From Hymenopus coronatus (taxonomy: Eukaryota; Arthropoda; Insecta; Mantodea; Hymenopodidae), in contig CM060900.1 of assembly GCA_030762935.1 (NCBI GenBank), forward strand, positions 373,444,632 through 373,508,631: a stretch of 64,000 nt of DNA, written 5' to 3'. Made by a program: the position numbers and the translations under genes. Positions 46,950 through 59,971 of this stretch are shown here, piece after piece (within the stretch, counting starts at the first letter, position 1; each line of letters starts with the position of its first letter). Below the pieces are notes generated by a model. It saw nothing but the letters and a program-made list of their open reading frames with translations. It did no database searches and had not been told where the DNA came from.

Positions 46950-47690
46950 GAATAACCAAGAAACTGCGAAAAATAGAATTACAGTTGAATTATGCTCCCT
47001 TTTGTGCTTATATCCCATTTTGTAGAACACTTTATATGAAGGTATGCAATATTCAACTTCAATATTTACTTTTGTTTTATTCAGTTGTGGGATGAAATTC
47101 TGCCCAGTTAATGGAGTGATTTTATTCAACTCCCAAAGTCTAATCCATGTGCACAAATGCTGACGATTATAGAGAAATTGTTATCACTATTACTTCCAAG
47201 TCAGATATCCATAGACGTAATTACAGCTGATTTCCCATTACAACCAATGTATTGTGTGCAACCTAGGACACCTTTTGCCCTCTATTCAGTTCAATTCCTG
47301 CCACTCGTGGTCATCTGCACAGCAAGGCATGTAGGGGCTTACCCTCTGCTAACATTGCTAGCACATCTCTATAGGGACATTGAGCTGAGGTGAATTTCAG
47401 CAGCAGATTTTCCCTCTTTAACAAGGAATGATTCTTCACTTTATCCATTTTGTAGAAATGATTATTCTTAACTTTATCTACCCATACAGGACATTTTCAA
47501 CGAAATAATGAAGTCCAAATGTGGCAACATCATATTATTCACTTATTGGAAGGGATATAATTGTAACGCCATTCTATACAAATTAGAGAACCTGAATAAC
47601 CTTAAAGGATTGTAGGCAGACAATTTATTTCAAGGGTGGAAAATGGTTCTTTTAAAGTTGACTTTGGGAATCAAAATGATGCAACCTGCT
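46950..47690. other. Stretch with nothing recognised
   Basis: No coding family or repeat was recognised between repeat copy F and the R1-type LINE relic. Confidence 0.45.
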
Positions 47691-47779
47691 GAACCAGAAA
47701 TCTTGTATTTAATGAATCCTCACCAGCCTGACTTCCTCAAATGCCTCCATAGAGGGGGGAGTGCTAATGCTGGACATTA

Positions 47780-48740
47780 AGCAGACAAGATTCCCAGGTG
47801 GTGAATAGGTAGGACACTAATTGTTGAGTCGGCTGACTACTAACTAGCTGGCCAGGTCCATTTCCAAATAACCAATATGAGGCTGCAAACCAACTCCCCA
47901 ACACCAAGGTTGTATGTAAACCATGCTGAAGGGGTGCATGGCACATGGGAAATGTGTCCCTACATCTAGGTTATCCTCCAGTATTTCACCTTGCCCAAAG
48001 TATTTCCACCTTTCTGTCTGGATGGACCAAATACACTCCAGTACGCAAAAAATGGAGGCCTCTTCTAGGGGCCCCCAAGAGGTGCTCAACGAAATGGAAA
48101 CAAGGGCTGCAACACCTGGAAATAAGGATGAGTTGACCCGAACTTCAAAGAAGGAACCAAAGATAGTTTAGGGTAATGGACAAAAGTAGTTACCAATCTA
48201 AAACCGAAAGAGGATAAATTTCCAGAGATATCTCTTAACACAGTGCCTGTTTTCTACATCTACAACAAACCTTGCAAGGAAAGTGATTGTGCACGTGGTA
48301 GGCCAAAGGATTTTTTTCATTCAGACTAACCCTCAACACAATATTACTGCCTCTAAAGTATTGTGCAGTAACACAAAAAGGCAGAATTTGGGAGATTACA
48401 ATAAAGGAACCTTGACATTGTCAAGGCTGTATTATGGGACTAAATAAAAAAGGGAGTTTTCTACTTTCAGCACTCTACCTGATGAGAAACCCAAAGTATG
48501 TGTACTAACAAGACAACTTATTGGCTCCAGGAGGCATTCTAATGCGGGATCTAGTGAGTCATGGAGCTCTGACAGACTGAGGGTCCTGGTGACAATTGCC
48601 TAGCAAGTGGCAGTCTGCTCAGCCTTACTTCCTATTTGGCTCAAAGAAGCTTTCAATTCAGGAGTTCTGAAAGAAATCTTATGGGATGCTGCAAGAGTAG
48701 AATGCTTGATCTATTAATTGGCAGTGGCTCTAATGCGCAC
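47780..48740 (+). repeat. LINE 5' region, first copy
   Basis: It contains ctgactactaactagctgg (47831), ggaaagtgattgtgca (about 48280) and endonuclease-like pieces (KVCVLTRQLIGS, VAVCSALLPIW). Homologous blocks follow about 1.7 kb downstream. Confidence 0.55.
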
Positions 48741-49479
48741 CATAGCCACACTGCTGATGCCCAGGAGGAGGAGAATCATGATGGATGCAGTGAAGAATGA
48801 GCAAGAATAGAATGTACCAACACTTTTGATACATACATGGCAGTTGAATGAGAGAAGCAGAAGTGTAGATAGTGAAAGGAGTGATGAAGAAAACGAAGAT
48901 AAGCTTTGAGGATATTTGAAATGGTATGGGCATTTATCTAGCACATGACAGTGATGGGAGAGCAACAGAATGTATTGAACATGGAAAGTTTGTTTCATGT
49001 AAAAACTGCAAAGATGCAAATATCCAAGACTTTTTAAGGTGACATGGATGCAAAAAGCACAATATGTAAAATTCACACAAAATGTAGTGTTTGAAGATAG
49101 GTTGGTATTACTTATTTTTACATGTTCTATATCTACCTTTATATATTTTATTTAACCAGTCCCTCCAAAAAGATGAGTCGAGGCTCTACTAATTACCCTA
49201 GCATCTAGGTTGCCAAACAGAACATGTGTTTGTGCAGTAATTTCAGTTAGCATACATTGTTGAATAATACTTTAGGGGTTAAAAGAAAATAAGTGAACTT
49301 TTAAAGGTTATACAAAGGCTTCAATTAATCTCTTGGTAAAGATGATCATGAGTGTTCAGTTGCTGATGTCTGTAAACTCAAAGGGGCATGGGGGGCATGA
49401 TTTTCCCAAAGTATTGCATTGGGACTTGCAAGACCCAGAAGTAGTTTTGATGGAAAGAAGGGAAAAGGAGGTTTGTACA

Positions 49480-50410
49480 CACAAGTACTAGATGCATCAG
49501 CAGATGGATATGCAGGACCTGTCTGGTGGATTCAACTGACTACTGACTCACTGGTCAGACATAATTCTAAATAACCAGTAGGAGACTACAAACCAACTCC
49601 TAACCCCAAGGCTTTAATCAAACCATGCCTAAGTGATACATGGGAGATAAATCCCTAATGGAGCCTCTGGGATACCTGACAACCTCCCAGAGTATTTAGT
49701 CTTAACCTGACATGCAGGGCTCTGCCCAGAAAAATCCAAGATATCCCACAGCTTACATGGGAACCAGAGGGCCTCTTTGAGCAACAGAGTTGTAATTTTA
49801 AAGAAATGGATGCTGGACCCCTGAAGGACCCTAATATGCAGATTCTACATATGAAGGTAAGAGTCACAACCTGGGGATGAGGATGAGTGGACCCTGTCTC
49901 AAAAAATGTTAGAAACCATTGATCGTTCAGGGAAACGGCAGTGTTTTACACTCTAAAGCTGAAAGGGGATGCATCCTTTGCAGTATCTCCTTAGCATGAC
50001 CTGGTTTCTGCATCTGGAATAAGCCTTACAAGGGAAAGTGATTATGTCTGTGGGATGGAAAGCCGAATCGATTTCCTTCATTCAGGCCCACCTTTGACAC
50101 ACAATGCTGCCATACAGGGCCATGCAGTAGTGTAGCATAAGACAGGATCTGGAGGTCACCGTAATGCAGGAAGCTTCAGCAATGCCATATTACAAGACTA
50201 AACTAAAAGGGGTTTATTTTCAGCACTTTAGTCTATGAGAAATCCAGAGTGCATGGACCCTGCCAGATTTTCTAATGAGGATCATGGTGAGATGTGAGCA
50301 GCAAGTGGTAGTCTGCTCAGACCATTTCCTATACACTAAACAACTTCCAACTCCACAAATATTCAGTAATCTTGTGGATTACTGCAAGAGAAAAACCTGT
50401 ATCTATTGAT
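49480..50410 (+). repeat. LINE 5' region, second copy
   Basis: It contains ctgactactgactcactgg (49537) and gggaaagtgattatgtctg (50033), in the same order and orientation as the first copy. It continues into sequence resembling the region after the endonuclease. Confidence 0.55.
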
Positions 50411-52999
50411 TGACTGAGGCTTGAATGTGTTTGGAATAAATCTAGGGATTGTGAATCAGCAAAGCACTTTGTTAATTTTTAGAGAGGTGGTCCTAGACTT
50501 GACACTAGTGTTGTTTAAGATCCTAGAGGACATGAGTTAGTTTGATCCTTACTTAGTATGGTCTTTATCTGACCAAAGGCATATCTGCTTTGTTCTTCAG
50601 TGAAAAGGAAAGAATCACCTTTACAGGAACTCTACAAAGCTAACTGGGACTCCTTCCGGGAAGTGTGGGCTTAAGAATGGATCGCAAAGTGGATCTGGAG
50701 TGTAAGGAGAGTTTTTTCACTAACACCTTGGTCTCTGCTTGCAGAAGGAGCTGCCCTCTCCAGCAGAGGTACAGGTAAAAGACATAGTGAGATGAACCAT
50801 TTTAAGGTCCAAATTAGAGTCAGATAGGCTTTATAATGCATATAAATTTAACAAGTGATGGTATGAGAGATCAGGAGGGCTGCCAAGCAATATCTTGGAT
50901 GCACACTGTGGGAAAATGGAGAAACAATTGAGCACTGGTTGATTGCAGAAACTTCTGGTCTCTGGAGGTATGGGGGAAGGCAAGCCTGCTTTTTGGAAAA
51001 TATTTAAGGTGCCAAGACTCAATTAGAGAGGCAGGGCAACTTCCCAGGGACCTGCAGCATAGATTAAGAATTAACCTCGGTTGAGGCACACAGGCTTTCT
51101 CAGGAAGACTTGTCTGTGGCCTGAGAGTTATTGATACTTAAAGATGAGAGGTTTGTGTCCAATACAAAATACATGTAGAGTCGACGGCAGGCATACAGGT
51201 AAACAACCAAGGACAGTTAATCCAAAAGAAATGCAACTGGGAACACACATGCTTCCATTTCCCTTTTTGCCATCATGTCTTAGAACTAGATCATGATAGA
51301 GTATTGCATTTCTCCTTTCCAGACTGTACGCTTGGTATGGTTACAATGGAACTCAACAGACACCAGGCATGCAGCTGTGTAACGTCCAAGTATATGCAAC
51401 CTGATGACAAGATGCATAAATTTCTCATCTTTATTGATAGCGAAGTCAAATGGCGGTCTATACTTTTCAGCCTTATATAAGAGCAGATGAGGATGAGGTC
51501 ATCCCAGCTCTCCTACAAGAGGAACTGAGGAGTTTTTTCTTCTCACCTAGCGAGAATTTTCAAGGCCTGCCTTGCTATTGAGTATATTTTTACCCTGTGG
51601 AGGCAGGCAGCTAGAACAAAATATCTGAACTTAATCATATTGTTGCAGTACATTGTGCAACCCATCAACAAAACTTAAAGCATTCATCTCATTAATGTTG
51701 AGTTTGTAGTAGTGAAAACAGCAGCTAAGGATCAAAAGGTTTGAAACACTTAGAGAAGAATGTGAAAGTTAATATGGTGATCGTCCGTACATTCTGAAGT
51801 ATTTTGGTTAAGCAAAAGAAAAGTGCTAGATAGGTTCTTTGAAGTGGGGGAAGATATAAAGCAGTTTCTCAAGATTTAAGATAAACAAGCGACAAATTTG
51901 ATATATGATTTGGCTTTATTAGCAGATTTAACAGCTAACAAAATGCACAATTTTTTGCTACAGGGGGAAAAAAGATCAGAAAATAAAATTCTCTCTTCAG
52001 CAGAGTGGAAGCATTTTAAGTTAAGTTGGCATTATAGGACATACCACATTTCCCAAAACATAGTAGTGTGTTTCAGTCTATCAAACACTTACACTTTCAG
52101 CAGTATGCGCATATAATATGAGAAGTGATTGAAGAATTCTACTTCAGATTTAAAGAAATGATCTGGAGCCTAATATTAAATTATTTGCAATTGATAGTAT
52201 TTCTACCATACTGCAACTAGAAGTGATAGATTTGTAGAATGACACAGAACTCAAAGACTATTTCAGAATACAAGGAATATGAGCAACTTCTACAGCAATC
52301 ACTCTCAATCACGCTTTCCACAGCTTCATTTTGCTGCTTGGTATCTTAGCATGTTCACATCTACATATTTATGTGAGCAGTAGTTTTACACTGATGAGGA
52401 CTTGTGAACCATATCACAGAAACCAGCTATAAGACCATAACTAAAAACTGTATTCTTCGTTTGTGTGGGAGTCTTAGCAGTGTCTAATGTTCAAAAACTA
52501 TTGGAGGACAAAGATTTAAAATATTTTGACGAAACAGTACTGACAGTACAGTGAATTTATAGTTACATCATTAGTATATGCATTATAAAAGCAGTAACCT
52601 ATGTTCCGAAGGACAAAGGAATCATTTCTAAGACATAATACAGAATTTTTTCTGTTAACAGTTTTCAATGTGCAATTTTGTTACATGATTAGAGGGTATT
52701 TTTCTTGTGCAATAAATACATTTCCGTTTACAGTTATTATATATCAAATGAACAATATTGAATAACCCCGTCTTTATATGCTGTACTATCACCAATAGTT
52801 TAAAATTAATAACACAGGATATGCAACACAGAATGTGTTGCTTAGAAGGATGGGTACAGCCACTGTACGCTTTGCTGCCCCATCGTCAGTCATGCTGAGT
52901 AAATAGTTCCAGCACTACACTTTGTCCTTGTTTCTGGGCAAACCAGCTCTGTGTGATTATGTCACAGGGCAAGTTAGTGACAATAATGGCGACAGAGAA

Positions 53000-54340
53000 A
53001 TGGTGTATTGAAATGCACTTGTCTGCTAATAGAGAAGAATTAGATTATGGTCTTCACAAAAGCCTTGCCAGGATTGGTAATGCCCCTCCTGTTTGGTAAG
53101 CAATTGAAGCTGATTTGGTCAAGTATCAAGAACTTATCTTGGATGTTGGACTGAGTTGGAAAAAGCATGAAGAATACAAAATAAAGACACACAAATCTGG
53201 GTCTATTGGACTGAGATGGAGGATAAGACCAAAGATGGTCAGACGATTCTACATTGTAATAAGGCCCTTGCTGTACTATACATTGGTGGTCTGGCAGCAT
53301 GCCTCAGAAATGATAAGGACAGTGCAAATCACCCCACAGTCTGCTATACAGATTTTGGTGGATCTTACTGTTTGTGACAGTGGCCCTGAGTTCATACTGC
53401 CTCTAGACAACTGCAAGGCAGGGGAGTTTAAAACTACCCCAAAAAGGACACCCATTGATTTTTGGTAGCCTTCAGAAGAAGTGTCCTACCTCCCAGAAGG
53501 CATGAGATATTATGGGAGTCATAATACAATCTAAGCCCAGCATTTCTACTAGGAAGAAATGGGAGCCAGAATTGGTACACTGATGGTTCAAGCTTCTGGG
53601 TCAGAATGGGGTCCCCAGACCAGGTTTGCCAGTCTCCTTGGAAGGTTTGCTATTATGTTCAAGGCTGAAAAATGTCATAGTTTAAACATGCAAGGCAGAT
53701 GAGTGGACATTCATAATGGCTCATATCCTTGCAGTTTTAAAAGCTGTTACAGTATTAAAAGAACATCCAGATAGGTGTGAGAGTGCCAAAGGATATTTAG
53801 ATAGACTTTTGTACCTCCAGACAGGTTACCCTTGTTTGGGTTCCAGAGAAAGTGAGTATCAGAAGGATTGATATGATGGACAGGCTACCTAGGCAGGTCT
53901 TGTATTTGTAGGACCCAAGCCCTTTTACAGTGGGCCCCCCCCCCTCCCTCCCTAGATGTGTCAAGTATAAGGTAGCCAGTTTACAGGTAGGGCTCAAACT
54001 TGAGATTTGGAAAAAAATTACTTCAGAGAGGGCCATAATTTTATTCCTGGGCTGTGTGGCAAATCAAGTGAAGTTCTTTTGTTCCTAACTAGAACCAGGC
54101 TCCGATGTTGGTTATCTCACTGGGCACAACACTCTGAGCAGACACTTGTGCATAATGGGACTTATTGAGGTCCCCATATTAGGAGATACAGAATAGATTT
54201 TGAAAATTTTCAACACACTTATACACCTGTACTATACACATAAGTAAACATGAGCTGTTCCTTTTTGTAGCCTGGGGATATGAGGGGGGCAACATTAGGG
54301 AGGTGGTTTATTGAGACCATTGGACTTGACTGAATTCCTG
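53000..54340 (+). pseudogene. LINE RT C-terminus, RNase H and 3' end relic
   Basis: The frame at 53115-53468 is open for 117 codons and includes SIGLRWRIRPKMVRRFYIVI, RPLLYYTLVVWQHASEM and QSAIQILVDL, the segment that follows the polymerase in R1/Jockey-type LINEs. Downstream, in other frames, YTDGS marks RNase H and LSRHLCIMGL marks the last domain. This is a dead copy. Confidence 0.65.
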
Positions 54341-54399
54341 TTTATGAAGCACAAAGAGCTCTGGGAGCCTCATCATCATCGTCAGTGCTATTGCTATTC

Positions 54400-55990
54400 A
54401 TTGTGTTACACCCTTTGGTTGCCAAGATCTGATATGAGCCAATGAAATTTGTGTGTGGCAATTGCCAATATTCAATCTGATCTGATCCATTAAGGTTGAT
54501 TTTCACATTCAAACAACTTACAACTCCTGCAACAGTTACTGTTAGTGCCTACCTCTATATAATCTAAGATATTTAAACAGTGTATTGGTAGTATTTTGTG
54601 TTAGTATTTGAATTTCCTGTTTATTTTTTCTTTCCGAGGTCACGCATTAGACATTGTGTTGCATGAGCAGCAGCCAGTGGTAAACATGTGGTGTTGCTTA
54701 TTCTCTGCTTGTTTTTAGTGTATTTATGACTTCTTGCAGTTTTTGGTTATTGTATATCACTGAATTCCATACCGGAACAATAAGTCATTGACAGAGGATG
54801 CAATTGAGGCAGAAGTGCTGCTAAGTGACGACAATGGTAACAACGGAAGAAGCAGTGGTTGGGACTGATTACCAAGAAAAGAAAATGTTGATATGTTCTA
54901 GGGGAGATGGAAAGAGAGAAAATCTAGAACAGTGTGTAAAAATTATGAATTAAAACATAGGTGCTCAATGGTTTTGCCAAGAAAAAACTTGTTACCATGC
55001 AAAACAAAATCCTCACTGTTTTAGGAATTTCTAACATAGAAACTTTTGAAAAAAGTGTCAACTCACCAGCTTCAAAATTTAAGTGATTGGAAACCATTGT
55101 GTAAACCCTTTCATTTCACATGCTTGCAATTTTAAGTACTAGCACAGCACCTAAGCTTGGCAGCAAAAGGGTTAGTCAGTAATGGCTACCTATACACCTA
55201 TCTTGTCCAATTGTTTGTAATACATCTCAAAATGCAAGGTGTAATGTCAACCTTGTTTCAATATGTTCACACTTCTCAGTTTGTGCATCTGCTTGCAACG
55301 TACACTATTCACAACATATATTGCTTTTTACTACAGCATGCTTCAGTGTTTTATTCGTCAGATGTTAGATTTTATTATTTTGGATGTGTAAACACTGAAA
55401 ATGGAAGACAGTGATGAACAAGCGCAAAGAATGACAATGAGGCAGTGCAATATCATGTGTGTACCATGTGCAGACCTTTTCTTGGACACTGGGCTCCCTC
55501 ATCTTCATTTGGTAGCTATCAAACAATGTTGGAAAGCAGAGCAGTGCAACAACATTGAGATATAATTTACACTATACATCCAGATACCTGGTGACTTAAA
55601 TTCTAAGCTTTCATTCTGTGAATACCAGAGCTGACACATGTATGTGCTGTTTTGTTTAATAATTCAGCTAACTCGCAGTAAATTAGATAACCTATTTACC
55701 ATAATGGCTGAGGATCTCAAAGAAAGAAACTTTTTTTGGTTGACAAACACTACAAAAACACAAGAGGGTGATCTCTCTCATTTCCCCCTGGCTGTCATTT
55801 CTCTGTATAAGTAGCAGCCTAGAAAATGTGTCCACATAGTAAAGTTGCCCAGGCTGTAATTAATGGTGACTGCTGAACTTCCATAACATGTGGGCATCCA
55901 ATTCTACATTAGTTGTGGATGGTTCAGTACTTTAATGAATACCATTGCATTACAAATACATGACGCTTTCAATAGGATTCCATTTTCCAA
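54400..55990. other. Stretch with nothing firmly recognised
   Basis: There are short coding-like patches near 54780-54900 (TEDAIEAEVLLSDDNG) and 55420-55470 (RMTMRQCNIMC) that could be scraps of a piggyBac-type transposase. This is a weak impression only. Confidence 0.3.
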
Positions 55991-55993
55991 ATA

Positions 55994-57328
55994 CGAGGGC
56001 AGTTCAGAAAGTAACCTCCGTTTGGAAATAAAAATTAAACAAGTTGAGATATAACAATTTTATTATTATATATGAAAAATACAACATTTTTTTTTATTTT
56101 TCTACATATTCTCCGAAGAAATTCAAGCACTTGTCACACCTTTTAACAGTCCTTGAAATACCCTCTGCATAAAACTCTGCCGCCTGTGAACGTAGCCAAC
56201 CCGTCACGGCATGATGAAACTCTTCGTCATTGCCGAAACGCTGAGATGCAAGCCACTGTTTCATGTATGGGAACAGATGAAAATCACTAGGAGCTAAGTC
56301 CGGGCTGTAGGGGGGATGGTCAAAAACATCCCATTTGAAACTGGCCAAAAGTTCTCATTTGTTCTTCGAGCTGTGTGCGGGCGAGCGTTGTCATGCAGAA
56401 ACACAACACCAGATGACAGAAGACCACGATGCTTGTTTTGGATTGCCCTTCTTAGTCCTTTCAACGTTTACAGTAGGTTCAGAATTGACAGTCGTGCCAC
56501 GTACCATAAATTCAACGAGTAAGATGCCCTTAGTATCCCAAAAAACCGTAGCCATGACTTTCCTCGCAGACAAAGTTTAACGGACTTTCTTTGGCTTGCT
56601 TGGAGAAGCGGTATGTCCCCATTGCATTGACTTCTGTTTTGTCTCAACATTCACGGAGGCCACCCAAGTTTCATCGCCAGTAACAATTTTGTTCAAAAAT
56701 GCTTCTCCTTCAGTGGCATACCGAGAAAGAAAGTCGATGGCAGAACTCATTCTTTTGGTTTTGTGGTCGTCAGTCAGCGTTTTTGGCATCCAACGAGCAC
56801 AAAACTTTTGATAGCCTAGGTGTTTGGTGACTATCTCGTGCAAAAGACTCCGAGAAATTTCCGGAAAATGATCGGAAAGTTCCGTTATCGTGAACCAACG
56901 GTATTCACGAACTTTTCCATCCTCTTTGACCACCAGGTCATCATTGACAAGAGTAGGCCTACCACTCCTGTATTCTTCATGAATGTTAGTTCTTCCATTT
57001 TTAAAAAATCGTACCCATTGACGAACAACACCTTCACTCATAATGTTAGGACCATATACTGCACACAATTCACGATGAATTTTGGCTGCTGAGTGATGTT
57101 TTGCCAAAAGAAACCTTATAATACCGCGCACCTCACACTTGGCAGGATTTTCTATTGCGGCGCTCATGTTTTGAGATTATATCTCTCAAACGCGCGACAG
57201 TGCAATGCTCTTCCTTAGACAGCTAGAAGCATACTGACCACTGTGCGCACTGATGTGTAGAAACCAGTGCTACCCCCACCACTTCCTGCGCTACGCATAA
57301 ACGGAGGTTACTTTCTGGACCGCCCTCG
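55994..57328 (-). mobile_element. mariner element, full length, dead
   Basis: The inverted ends CGAGGGCAGTTCAGAAAGTA (left) and CGAGGGCGGTCCAGAAAGTA (right, inverted) are flanked by TA (55992-55993 and 57329-57330). It is 1335 bp, in the same subfamily as the copy at 58,173 and related to that at 21,494. Confidence 0.95.
56094..57167 (-). pseudogene. mariner DD34D transposase, stop and frameshifts
   Basis: It starts at 57167 (MSAAIENPAKCEVRGIIRFL) and is open for 196 codons through the first catalytic motif TGDETW. An in-frame TAA then replaces the Gln expected before TLSARKV. After RGTTVN there are two further shifts around 56340-56470. The second catalytic block HDNARPHTARRTN is readable in another frame, and the last part (PPYSPDLAPSDFHLF to FFGEYVEK) is open to 56094. 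All three catalytic Asp residues survive although the gene is broken. Confidence 0.93.
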
Positions 57329-57761
57329 TAGTAACTTTGTAAACAAACATAAGATTGGAACTCCTGTCTGCAAGTTAAACAAAAACACACTTCACTTCAG
57401 CTTTTCTTTGTGCTAATGCATGTCATTGCCCTAAGGTGATGGATATCTCATGCTTTAAGTTTATTAGCCACTTAGCTGTAATTTATTTGAAAGCAAAAAA
57501 TGCCAGGTTTACTAGCAACATTTTTTTCTTGGCTTCTAAAAACCGAAAGAAAATACTGCATAGCAGTCCAAGAAATTGTGCATGAACATGTAAAATCTGT
57601 TTTACCAATTGATAATAAACAATGTTAACTAATACTGAAAATCTGGTTTGTAGGGATGGAAGAAGAACTTATTTTCCTTCCTCATATCACTTTAATATAC
57701 CTAATAAGATTCAAGACCCCTCGTGATAATACTCTCTCTTTATGTTATATTATATATATAT

Positions 57762-57990
57762 AGTGTTTAACAGCCGCTTTTACTACCATGGCATTGCAGG
57801 TGAATGACACTGATGATACATGGAATGAGGATGGAGCACCAGTGGAATGTGGCAGCAGGGGAAACCAGAGAACACAGAGAAAACCCACCCCTGCACTGTT
57901 TTGTCCACCACAAATCTCATATGTGGTCACTTGGGATTGAACCTGGGTTGTCTAGGTGAGTAGTCTAACCACTTGGCCACAACCCAGCCA
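57762..57990 (-). mobile_element. tRNA-derived SINE, family 2
   Basis: On the minus strand it starts with a tRNA-like head (TGGCCAAGTGGTTAGACTAC, then B box GGTTCAATCCC), followed by a body with tttgtggtggacaaaac. The same body is at 59693-59916. Confidence 0.75.
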
Positions 57991-58172
57991 TATAATATTC
58001 CTTAAATATTACAGCAATAAAATTAAAAAGTTGAGTGCTTAGGTAAGCTTGTCCTTAGATTATATGTACATACAAGGACATAGCGGTAAACAGAGCACTA
58101 ATATCAATTCAATGATATGGTTACATAGAAATTCATCTCCTTATTTTATATATATATACATACACACATACA

Positions 58173-59456
58173 CGAGGGCGGTCCAGAAAGTAACCTCCAT
58201 TTGGAAATAAAAATTAAACCAGTTGAGATATAAAAATTGTATTATTATATATGTAAAATACAGGTTTTCTATTTTTCTACATATTCTCAGAACAAATTCA
58301 AGCACTTGTCATACCTTTTAACAGTATTTGAAATACCCTCTGCATAAAATACTGCTGCCAGTGAAGGTAGCCAACCCATCACGGTGTGATGGAGCTCTTC
58401 CTCATTGCCAAAACGCTGAGATGCAAGCCACTGTTTCATGTATGGGAACAGATGAAAATCACTGGGAGCTAAGTCCAGGCTGTAAGGGGGATGGTCAAAA
58501 ACGTCCCATTTGAAACTGGCCAAAAGTTCATTTGTTCTTCGAGCTGTGTGCGGGCGAGCGTTGTGATGCAGAAACACAACACCAGATGATAGAAGACCAC
58601 GATGCTTGGATTGCCCTTCTTAGTCTTTTCAATGTTTCACAGTAGGCTTCAGAACCTATAAATTCCACGAGTAAGATGCCCTTAGCATCCAAAGAAAACC
58701 GTAGCCATGACTTTCCTCGCAGACAAAGTTTGACAGGCTTTTTTTGGCTTGCTTGGAGAAGCGGTATATCCCCACTGCATTGACTGCCATTTGGTCTCAA
58801 CATTCATGTAGGCCACCCAAGTTTCATCACCAGTAACAATTTTGTTCAAAAATGTTTCTCCTTCAGTGGCATACCGAGAAAGAAAGTCGATGGCAGAACT
58901 CATTCTTTTGGTTTTGGTACCAAACGAGCACAAAACTTGCGATAGCCTAGGTGTTTGGTCACTAACTTGTGCAAAAGCCTCTGAGAAATTTCGGGAAAAT
59001 GATAGGAAAGTTCTGTTATCGAGAACCGACGGTTCTCACGAACTTTTCCATCCACTTTGACCACCAGGTCATCATTGACAAGAGTAGGCCTACCACTCCT
59101 GTATTCTTCATGAATGTTAGTTCTTTAATTTTTAAAAAATCGTACCCATTGACTGACAACACCTTCACTCATGTTAGGAGCATATACTGCACACAATTCA
59201 TGATGAATTTCGGCTGCTGAGTGATGTTTTGCCAAAAGAAATCTTATAACACCACGCACCTCACACTTGGCGAGATTTTCTATTGAGGCGCTCATGTTTT
59301 GAGGTTAAATATCTCAAACACGCAACAGTACAGTACTCTTCCTTAGACAGCTAGAAGCATACTGACCACTGTGCACACTGATGTGTAGAAAATGGCACTA
59401 CCCCCACCACTTCCTGCGTTACGCACAAACGGCGGTTTCTTTCTGGATTGCCCTCA
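58173..59456 (-). mobile_element. mariner element, second copy of the subfamily
   Basis: The left end CGAGGGCGGTCCAGAAAGTA and right end (inverted) TGAGGGCAATCCAGAAAGAA frame 1284 bp. The right flank is TA (59457-59458). The left flank is ca (58171-58172), probably a mutated TA. It lies 0.8 kb from the 55,994 copy in the same orientation. Confidence 0.92.
58287..59295 (-). pseudogene. mariner transposase, catalytic residue lost
   Basis: It starts at 59295 (MSASIENLAKCEVRGVIRFL). The N-terminal part is open until a stop replaces a residue in FFKN.RTNIHEEY. TGDETW is intact. The region between it and the second block is deleted and shifted. The second catalytic block reads HHNARPH instead of HDNARPH, so the Asp is gone, and the third reads YSLDLAPSDFHLF. 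A stop follows KCLNLF. Confidence 0.92.
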
Positions 59457-59692
59457 TATATATAATTGTTGGTGAAATTATAGTCAGTAAAAACTTGAAA
59501 TCTTCCAACATTCTCTTCAATCTATTAACATGGTTTCTATTGGTAAGAAAAAGGTGCACCCATAACATTCTTCTTTGTGCCTCTTCCACCAAGAACACAA
59601 AAGTTAAATCTTCATTAGAATTCATGTGAATATGATTTTAACAAAAGTAATGGGTTTATATTTTTGCTCACTTGTTAATTTTTTTTTTTTTT

Positions 59693-59916
59693 GGTAGTGT
59701 TTACCACCCACTTTAACCACTTATGGCACCGCACGCGGTGACACGAATACATGAATGATGGCGTACTACTGGAATGCGATGGCAGGGGAAACCGGAGAAA
59801 AATCGGCCCCAGCTCCACTTTGTCCACCACAAATCTCACATGCGGTCCCTTAGGATCGAACCCCGGCCATCTAGGTGAGAGGCGAGTGGTCTAACCACTT
59901 GGCCACACCAGTGGAT
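59693..59916 (-). mobile_element. tRNA-derived SINE, family 2, second copy
   Basis: Head TGGCCAAGTGGTTAGACCAC with B box GGTTCGATCC, a body matching 57762-57990, and a poly(A) tail seen as T12 at 59681-59692. Confidence 0.8.
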
Positions 59917-59971
59917 TTGGAATGTTGATGAGAATTTCAACTACAGGTATGACTAAACAAGTTTTGTACTA

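Larger units (their letters stand above)
47780..54340 (+). mobile_element. R1-type LINE relic(s), heavily decayed
   Basis: Three parts are visible on the plus strand. The 5' part (leader and endonuclease start) occurs twice, at about 47780-48740 and 49480-50410. Reverse transcriptase C-terminal sequence lies near 53115-53470 (RPLLYYTLVVWQHA, then TPQSAIQILVDLTV). An RNase H start (WYTDGSSFWV) lies near 53570. The 3' end (SRHLCIMGLIEVPILGD) is near 54110-54330. EN, RT, RNase H and a Cys/His end in this order fit the R1/I group. Stops and shifts are frequent, and the RT core (50.8-53.0 kb) is hardly readable. Confidence 0.6.

Noticed and set aside
48714..49076. 120-codon minus-strand frame
   Set aside because: Ser/Leu/Ile-rich frame opposite a decayed LINE region, with no domain pattern.
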